This document shows, one piece after another, positions 58,866-64,000 of a stretch of 64,000 nucleotides of DNA. The notes beneath the pieces are model-generated. The model was given only the letters and a program-made list of their open reading frames with translations, did not search any database and was not told where the DNA came from. The translations under genes were made by a program, and so were the position numbers. How positions within the stretch are numbered: position 1 is the stretch's first letter; each line of letters starts with the position of its first letter. The stretch lies in NCBI RefSeq assembly GCF_000025985.1, contig NC_003228.3, positions 2,480,001 to 2,544,000 on the forward strand, written 5' to 3'. The stretch comes from Bacteroides fragilis NCTC 9343 (lineage in GTDB: Bacteria > Bacteroidota > Bacteroidia > Bacteroidales > Bacteroidaceae).

Positions 58866-60425
58866 ATGAAAGTAGAATGGAAAAAACTAATGTTCGGCCT
58901 CGCAATCGGAGCCGGAATGATGATGATGGCATCTTGTAGTGATGAAGAGAATTTTGACCCTGGTGGAAGTACCGGTAAGGAAACTCCGGAACCGACCGAG
59001 AAAGCATTTCTCTCCATGCGCCTGTCTACCGGTTCGTTGGCCGGTACCCGGGTGGCAGTCGACCCGACAACTTCGGGACGTACTGAAGAGCAAGTCGTGA
59101 ATCATGTACGCATGGTGCTGTATGAAACCAAGAATAATACCGTGCGTTACTCTTGGGACCTGAATGTATCTACTGACGGAATGAATGAATTTACCGGAGG
59201 AGATGTAGTGAGAGGAGAAGATGTGCCATCGGCTACGCCGACTGTGAGTCGTTTTGTTACAGTAGGTCGTGAAGTGGTGAAACAGGATTATGAGTTATTG
59301 ATATTGATCAATCCTCCCGGTGAATTGCTGGAGATTACCGAACAGGGAAATCCCAGAAGTTATTTATCGCGTGCAGCCAATATGACAAAAGAGTCGCTGA
59401 TACAGCCTTATGGTATTGCTGCCGATAATAACTTTTATATGACTAATCATCAGGACCTTACTTTTGTTCCTGAGGTGGAGTTGAGGGATAATCAACGGAT
59501 GGCCGAAGAAAATCCGGTAAGGGTCGAGGTGGAACGTGCGGTAGCTAAAGTCGTTGTCAGCGGAGTGCCTGAGGTAGTACCGCACGGTGATCGGATTGAC
59601 AATCTGAAATGGGGACTGGATGTGACCAATATGTATACCTACTGGATGCGTAAGATGACTTTTATAGCTAACTCGGGTGGTGTTCCGAATGAAATGGAAC
59701 AACTCAATGCCGGATACCGCGAGGAACGCTATGCCGAAGATCCTAACTTTACAAGATTCAGTTCCTGGAATGGAGGAAACCCTGTCGGACAGTTTGAGTA
59801 TTTGTCAGGGACTCCGGAGTTGAGCAAGAATTTTGATGACTATGATTATACGCTGGAAAATACGATGGACGCTGCCGACCAGCGGCATGACGTAACTACC
59901 CGTGTAGTGATTAGCGGAACTTACACGCCGAATGGCTTCGGATCGGTTGCGACTCGTAACGGAGGGGGCATCAGTTTCTACTATTTCAAAGGCAATGCTA
60001 TCAGAGTGGAAGCCATGCGGGATATGGTAAATGACAGGGGGCAGATTCCTCAGGAATTACGTGATGCAGGTTTGGAACAGGCTATAGAGAACGTACTGGC
60101 CTGGAACCCGAATGCATTTAATTCACCTACGGTTTCTTTTTCGGAGGGTGGCATTAATTTCTACTATCAAGGAGTGTGCTATTATACGGTTCTGATTCGT
60201 CATTTCTCCAATAACATGGTACCTGTATTGATGGGATACGGACGCTATGGCGTGGTACGGAATAATGTATATCAGCTTAGTATCAATAAGATTATCGGTC
60301 CGGGACAGCCGGTGATCAATCCTCCCGGAACAGATCCGGATGACGAAGACACTTCCTGGATCTCGGCTGACGTCAACATTATGCGGTGGTATATCCGTAA
60401 TCAGAATGTAGAGGAACTTTTATAA
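58866..60425 (+). CDS. Mfa1-like major fimbrial subunit
   Basis: A 519-residue lipoprotein precursor (lipobox MASC) of the FimA/Mfa1 superfamily. After KAFLSMRLSTGSLAGTR comes an Arg (R60-type, TRVAV) where gingipain-like proteases usually cut to release the donor-strand site. RAVAKVVVSGV is the second-domain start, and DTSWISADVNIMRW near the C-terminus the last strand region. Subunits polymerise outside the cell by strand exchange. It is followed by the Mfa2-like anchor gene after 31 nt. Confidence 0.9.
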   Translation: MKVEWKKLMFGLAIGAGMMMMASCSDEENFDPGGSTGKETPEPTEKAFLSMRLSTGSLAGTRVAVDPTTSGRTEEQVVNHVRMVLYETKNNTVRYSWDLNVSTDGMNEFTGGDVVRGEDVPSATPTVSRFVTVGREVVKQDYELLILINPPGELLEITEQGNPRSYLSRAANMTKESLIQPYGIAADNNFYMTNHQDLTFVPEVELRDNQRMAEENPVRVEVERAVAKVVVSGVPEVVPHGDRIDNLKWGLDVTNMYTYWMRKMTFIANSGGVPNEMEQLNAGYREERYAEDPNFTRFSSWNGGNPVGQFEYLSGTPELSKNFDDYDYTLENTMDAADQRHDVTTRVVISGTYTPNGFGSVATRNGGGISFYYFKGNAIRVEAMRDMVNDRGQIPQELRDAGLEQAIENVLAWNPNAFNSPTVSFSEGGINFYYQGVCYYTVLIRHFSNNMVPVLMGYGRYGVVRNNVYQLSINKIIGPGQPVINPPGTDPDDEDTSWISADVNIMRWYIRNQNVEELL

Positions 60426-60456
60426 ATTCTTTCTTATAAACTAAACTGAAGTAACT

Positions 60457-61437
60457 ATGAACAGATTTATCGGATACATACAGGTTGCATGTTGCTGCCT
60501 TCTGCTATGTGCTTCCTGCGTCAGAGACGGGATGGATGAAGATTGCAACTCTTATGTCCGCTTTGTATACGACTACAACCTGGAATACATAGACTTGTTT
60601 CATAAGCAGGCAACCAAGATGAACCTGTATGTATTCGATGAAAAAGGTGTATTTGTGACAGAATTGAAAGAAGAATCCGGTGCTTTTGCACCGGATTACC
60701 TGATGACTTTACCCGGAGCCATGGCAGGCAGAAGATATATTTTTGTGGCTTGGTCGGGGTTGTATGGCGAGTCGTACGACAAAGTTACCCTGACTCCCGG
60801 GGTATCTACGTTGGAAGATCTGGAAGTCAGTGTCAACAATCTGAAAACCCGGATTGGAGGAGGGGTGGTCGACAGAGAACTCCATTTACTGTGGCATGGC
60901 AAACAGACGGAGGTATCTCCACAGTATAATAATGATATCACCACTGTCTCTTTGCTGAAGAATACGAAGAAATTCCGTATCATCATGCAGATGCTCGACG
61001 ACAGCAGTATTCACGTGGATGATTATGATTTTCGAATTATTTCGCCCAATGGGAGGTACAACCATGAAAATGGGCTTTTGGGAGACGAAACGGACGAGAA
61101 AGTGGAATATACTGCTTATCATACCGAAGACGATCCTGAGACCGGAGCTATAGCCGAACTGAATACGTTGCGTCTGATGACTGATACCGAAAACAGATTG
61201 GTTATCACGCATAAGTCATCGGGTAATGTGATTCTTGACATCCCCTTGAATAAATATCTTAATGCGCTGAGGCTTCAGCAATATGCTGATATACCCTTGC
61301 AGGAATATCTGGACCGTGCCGATAAACACGGTATTATTCTATTCTTTAAAGGTATGGATGGCAACGGAAATTATATAAGTGTGGATGTACAGATCAACGG
61401 TTGGCTGATCCGGAAGCAAGAGGTCGATGGAGTTTAA
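60457..61437 (+). CDS. Mfa2/FimB-like fimbrial anchor lipoprotein
   Basis: A 326-residue lipoprotein (lipobox CASC) with VRFVYDYNLEYIDLFHKQATKMNLYVFDEKG, the signature of FimB/Mfa2 proteins that terminate the fimbria and hold it to the outer membrane. LPGAMAGRRYIFVAWSGL and the last part IILFFKGMDGNGNYISVDVQINGWLIR also fit. Last gene of the operon, with terminators directly behind it. Confidence 0.9.
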   Translation: MNRFIGYIQVACCCLLLCASCVRDGMDEDCNSYVRFVYDYNLEYIDLFHKQATKMNLYVFDEKGVFVTELKEESGAFAPDYLMTLPGAMAGRRYIFVAWSGLYGESYDKVTLTPGVSTLEDLEVSVNNLKTRIGGGVVDRELHLLWHGKQTEVSPQYNNDITTVSLLKNTKKFRIIMQMLDDSSIHVDDYDFRIISPNGRYNHENGLLGDETDEKVEYTAYHTEDDPETGAIAELNTLRLMTDTENRLVITHKSSGNVILDIPLNKYLNALRLQQYADIPLQEYLDRADKHGIILFFKGMDGNGNYISVDVQINGWLIRKQEVDGV

Positions 61438-61442
61438 GTATC

Positions 61443-61477
61443 AGGGTGTAGCTATCCGTTCCGGATGGCTACACCCT
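61443..61477 (+). terminator. First of two related stem-loops after the fimbrial operon
   Basis: AGGGTGTAGCTATCCG pairs with CGGATGGCTACACCCT. It begins 6 nt after the stop and lacks a U-run. Its arms are nearly the same as those of the next stem-loop, so the two can pair across. Confidence 0.65.
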
Positions 61478-61484
61478 AATGCCG

Positions 61485-61527
61485 ATATGGCTACACCCTA
61501 CAGAAGAAAGGGTGTAGCCATATTTTT
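61485..61527 (+). terminator. Intrinsic terminator of the fimbrial operon
   Basis: ATATGGCTACACCCT (61485-61499) and its perfect inverse (61509-61523) form a 15-bp stem with a 9-nt loop, followed by a T-run. This is a strong terminator between the convergent fimbrial and regulator genes. Confidence 0.9.
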
Positions 61528-61551
61528 ATACAGGTATTGGTCGGTCGGGGG

Positions 61552-62511
61552 TTACAGGGTGTCGATGAAACTCTTCTGCTGTTCCAGGAAAGTAATTCTT
61601 TGGGACTCTCCGCTTTCTGAAATCAGTGTGGAGTGTCTTTTCAATGATTGTATCCAGTCTTTTTGTATGCCGCAAATTCGTGGGCTTTGAGAGTCCATTG
61701 AGTTAATAGAATATACCCGGAGGAGACTGATTTGGAAATCTTTCTTTTCTATATAGCTGTAGGTTGCTTCAAAATCGATATTGGATAAGTAAATGGCTAC
61801 TTTGTTTCCGTTACTGAATTCACCTTTTGCGGATATCTGTTCCAGTTCATGCAGCAACAGTTCCAGTTCGTTTTTTAAATGTATCAGGTCTGTTTCCGAA
61901 ATCAGATTGAGGCCGGCAAAATACTTCATCTCTTTTACAAACGAGTAGAAGACATTGCTGTCCCATATAAAACAGGTCTTTCTGCACGCTTTGACAGCCT
62001 CACTCAACAGTTTATGGGCATGGACCGCTTTGTCCGGTATGTGCATTCCCGATAAGCTGTTTGGGGTACGTATTTTTCCATTTTGATAAATCCATCTGCA
62101 CAGGCGAAACTTTGATAAGTATTCGTACGAAGAATAGAGGGTGAAAGGAATTACGTTCGAAGCGGTATATATCTTCGTGCTGATATCATCTTTTACGTAG
62201 TTGAATATGCGCAGATAGCGTTCTATAATCTCATAATAACTTTCCAGAGGATCGGGTGAGTGAAGCAGGTTTAAATCGAAAGTCACACGGTTCGACTGGT
62301 GATTTCCAATAATCTGATCAATTGATATTCCCAGTTTGCATGAAATCATGGCAATTTCGTCAAAGGTGAAAGCCACTTCGCCTCGTAATCTTCGGTATAC
62401 AGCCTCTTTTCCCATACATAGGGCATCTGTCAGGTAGTTGGCCAGATTTATTCCACGGGGAATCCGTTCTTTCATTGCTGCAATGAGTTCGTTAACGATA
62501 TAATTTTTCAT
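61552..62511 (-). CDS. HTH regulator, fimbria-linked paralog 1
   Basis: A 319-residue protein. The first 70 residues look like an XRE-type HTH (INLANYLTDALCMGKEAVYRRLRGEVAFTFDEIAMISCKLGISIDQIIG). The rest is unrecognised and alpha-rich, with FIWDSNVFYSFVKEMKYFAGL and FEATYSYIEKKDFQISLLRVYSINSMD. It matches the gene at 62761 along the full length. Convergent to the fimbrial operon, so a fimbria regulator is likely (inference). A TCACAA/TTGTGA repeat lies at its promoter. Confidence 0.8.
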   Translation of the reverse strand: MKNYIVNELIAAMKERIPRGINLANYLTDALCMGKEAVYRRLRGEVAFTFDEIAMISCKLGISIDQIIGNHQSNRVTFDLNLLHSPDPLESYYEIIERYLRIFNYVKDDISTKIYTASNVIPFTLYSSYEYLSKFRLCRWIYQNGKIRTPNSLSGMHIPDKAVHAHKLLSEAVKACRKTCFIWDSNVFYSFVKEMKYFAGLNLISETDLIHLKNELELLLHELEQISAKGEFSNGNKVAIYLSNIDFEATYSYIEKKDFQISLLRVYSINSMDSQSPRICGIQKDWIQSLKRHSTLISESGESQRITFLEQQKSFIDTL

Positions 62512-62550
62512 AACTGCCGTTTGGGTTATTGATTAATAATATTGCGAGAA

Positions 62551-62580
62551 TCACAATGGCTTGTGACATATGCAAATATA
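62551..62580 (-). promoter_or_regulatory. Promoter with TCACAA-N4-TTGTGA inverted repeat
   Basis: On the minus strand TATATTTG (62580-62573) is a perfect -7 box. The inverted repeat TCACAATGGCTTGTGA (62551-62566) follows directly, at the expected transcript start, a place suited to a repressor. A looser TCACAAA/TTTGTGA pair stands at 63886-63921, upstream of the partial gene. Confidence 0.6.
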
Positions 62581-62677
62581 GAGTAAGTAGACCGAACTTT
62601 TGTATGGTATATCATGTGTAGAAAAAAGAGGGATTTTCTGATTGGAGAATTATTGCCGGAGGGATGGCTGGAGAATG

Positions 62678-62706
62678 AAAAAAAACAGATGGCATTGCCA
62701 TCTGTT
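62678..62706 (-). terminator. Intrinsic terminator of regulator paralog 2
   Basis: AACAGATGGCA pairs with TGCCATCTGTT around one T; on the minus strand the stem is followed by eight T (the A-run at 62678-62685). It ends the transcript of the gene at 62761-63720. Confidence 0.88.
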
Positions 62707-62760
62707 TCCGATAATTGTCACTGTTCTCCTACCTTGTTTCGTTTTTCGTTTTTAATAAAG

Positions 62761-63720
62761 TTATAAGGTATTTATTATTTCACGCTGTTCATTAAAGAAA
62801 CGTATACGTTGCATCTCTCCGCTTTCGGATATTTGAGTTGAGAATTTTTTGAGTGATTGTACCCACTCTTTCAGGCTGCGGAACATGCCGTCATCCTGCG
62901 TTGTAATGGCATTGATAGAGTATATGCGTATCATACTGATATGGCTGTTGCTGGTTGCCACATAGCTATAGGTGGCATCGAACTTGATATTTGAGATATA
63001 GATACGTACATCGTTACCGGTTTCATACTTACCTTTTCCGGCCAACTCTTCCAATTCATCCGTCAGAAGCAATAAATCGTCTTTTATCAACTCTTTGTCT
63101 TCTTCCGAAACCAGGTGGATTTCCGAAAAGAACTGTATGTCTCTCACTACATGTTCGAATACGGTATTGTCCCAGATATAATCAGTCGTCTTCATCTGCT
63201 GTGTCATATTGACAAAGTCTTTCTGGATGTTATATATTTTGTGGGGAATCTCCAGTTCATCAAAATGCTTGCATTTGATATTTTCATTCTGGTACATCCA
63301 TTTAAACAGACGAAACTTTGAAAGTACATCATGTTTGAGATATAATGCTTGAGGCAATATGTTTGAAGAGGTTGCCATTTCTGTAGTGGGATCTTCCCGG
63401 ATGTTATCGAATGCATCGACATATTTCGTGAGAATATCGTGATAGGTTTCGAATGTATTGGTATGGTGTACGACGTTCAGGTCGAATACCGCATTGTTGC
63501 TGAAACTCACACCGATCATCTTGTCGAGCGATATTCCCAATTTTCTCGAGATGACGGCAGCTTCTGCCAAAGTAAACGGTACTTCTCCCCGCAGTCGGCG
63601 ATAGATGGCCTCCTTACCTATATATAAAATGTCCATTAGAGTGTTTGCCAGGTTGGTTCCGGTCGGCATCTTTTCTTTTGCGGCTTCTATTAAGCCTATA
63701 TTTAATTCGTTTGTTATCAT
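62761..63720 (-). CDS. HTH regulator, fimbria-linked paralog 2
   Basis: A 319-residue paralog of the gene at 61552: the HTH reads TNLANTLMDILYIGKEAIYRRLRGEVPFTLAEAAVISRKLGISLDKMIG. The later part YIWDNTVFEHVVRDIQFFSE, FDATYSYVATSNSHISMIRIYSINAI and the end SGEMQRIRFFNEQREIINTL follow the same order. Equal length and shared C-terminus show a tandem duplication. No effector domain is recognised. It is terminated separately from paralog 1. Confidence 0.8.
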   Translation of the reverse strand: MITNELNIGLIEAAKEKMPTGTNLANTLMDILYIGKEAIYRRLRGEVPFTLAEAAVISRKLGISLDKMIGVSFSNNAVFDLNVVHHTNTFETYHDILTKYVDAFDNIREDPTTEMATSSNILPQALYLKHDVLSKFRLFKWMYQNENIKCKHFDELEIPHKIYNIQKDFVNMTQQMKTTDYIWDNTVFEHVVRDIQFFSEIHLVSEEDKELIKDDLLLLTDELEELAGKGKYETGNDVRIYISNIKFDATYSYVATSNSHISMIRIYSINAITTQDDGMFRSLKEWVQSLKKFSTQISESGEMQRIRFFNEQREIINTL

Positions 63721-63971
63721 AATTTTCAGTTTGTACTGTTTCTCTGTTTAACACTTTTATCCCCCGGCTTGTTTCGCAATTCGCAACTATTTTTTATTTG
63801 ATGCCCTTACTTGCAAAAAGAGGAAGTCTGTCACGATCAATCTACATATAGAGAAAGGGCCGGAGGGACAGAAACATTCTGCCGGTCACAAATATCCTTC
63901 AATCCCGATGTAGTTTTGTGACATAAGCCGGAAAGCTTGTTTTTTTATGTCAAACTCCTAAAGTGATTACG
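63721..63971. promoter_or_regulatory. Divergent region at the right edge
   Basis: TCACAAAT at 63886-63893 and TTTTGTGA at 63914-63921 are in inverted order, about 20 nt apart, recalling the repeat at 62551. No gene is seen. It separates regulator paralog 2 from the partial gene at 63972. Confidence 0.4.
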
Positions 63972-64000
63972 ATGGATTTAGAAAAGGTATTAATTAGAGA
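63972..64000 (+). CDS. Start of a gene cut by the window edge
   Basis: The frame from ATG at 63972 reads MDLEKVLIR to the end. Too short to name. It is transcribed away from the regulator pair. Confidence 0.4.

Noticed and set aside
1..64000. CRISPR array, rRNA or tRNA genes
   Set aside because: No regularly spaced repeats with unique spacers and no RNA gene signatures were seen by eye; a covariance-model scan could still find a short RNA.

Overview
The window looks like a Bacteroides-type (Bacteroidales) chromosome. Many genes are preceded by the Bacteroidetes promoter -7 box TAnnTTTG. The gene content is also typical: TonB-dependent/SusC-like barrels with N-terminal regulatory domains, HmuY, Mfa1/Mfa2 fimbriae with DUF3575/DUF3868 partners, calycin-like lipoproteins, IbrA/IbrB, and an IS4351-like IS30 transposase. 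The species cannot be fixed from the sequence alone.

Region 1 (about 1-20.1 kb) is a visibly more GC-rich accessory block. It holds aldo/keto reductases (three intact, one broken), two short-chain dehydrogenases, a flavodoxin (plus one broken), a broken Fe-alcohol dehydrogenase, a CMD-cupin protein, a RibD-type reductase, a PatB/MalY C-S lyase, a MATE pump, an amidohydrolase, an alpha/beta hydrolase, a metallo-beta-lactamase fold protein, DUF418 and DUF3737. Its promoters carry two operator families I could define by eye. Class I is a tandem pair of 22-bp direct repeats whose second copy starts exactly 37 nt before the -7 box. Class II is a pair of repeats at 21-bp period with its own fixed spacing. 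The layout suits activation by an AraC-type regulator, and one intact AraC gene (8232-9044) sits in the block behind a half-site of class I. The set recalls yqhC-yqhD-dkgA of E. coli (an AraC regulator controlling aldehyde reductases), so detoxification of aldehydes or other electrophiles is my preferred but unproven reading. At least seven genes in the block are decayed by internal deletion, frameshift or nonsense mutation.

Region 2 (20.1-21.8 kb) is a nested mobile element scar: an IS30-family copy inside the remnant of another IS, which truncates a flavodoxin gene. Region 3 (21.9-28.6 kb) is a heavy-metal efflux cassette (His-rich DUF6769-like protein, CzcB/CzcA/CzcC-type RND system, small membrane protein). 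Region 4 (28.8-34.8 kb) has an S41 peptidase with an outer-membrane barrel partner, a gene-poor stretch with two possible micro-ORFs, and a large TonB-receptor-like barrel. Region 5 (34.9-42.8 kb) is a heme-uptake type operon: LRR lipoprotein, two calycin-like proteins, TonB receptor, HmuY and two tandem paralogous membrane proteins. Region 6 (42.9-48.7 kb) has a PepSY-like protein, TetR, an LCMT/TcmP-type methyltransferase and two half-size ABC exporters resembling YbtPQ/IrtAB. Region 7 (49-54 kb) is regulatory: PAS histidine kinase, two AraC proteins, and a divergent Lrp/DUF2000 pair. Region 8 (54.2-56.5 kb) is a tight GNAT-like/IbrA/IbrB operon ending in a strong terminator. Region 9 (56.8-64 kb) is a fimbrial operon (DUF3575, DUF3868-OmpA-TPR, Mfa1-like, Mfa2-like), followed on the opposite strand by two paralogous 319-residue HTH regulators. 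A new gene begins at the right edge.

No rRNA, tRNA or CRISPR array was recognised. Domain assignments are from memory of family patterns, with no database search.
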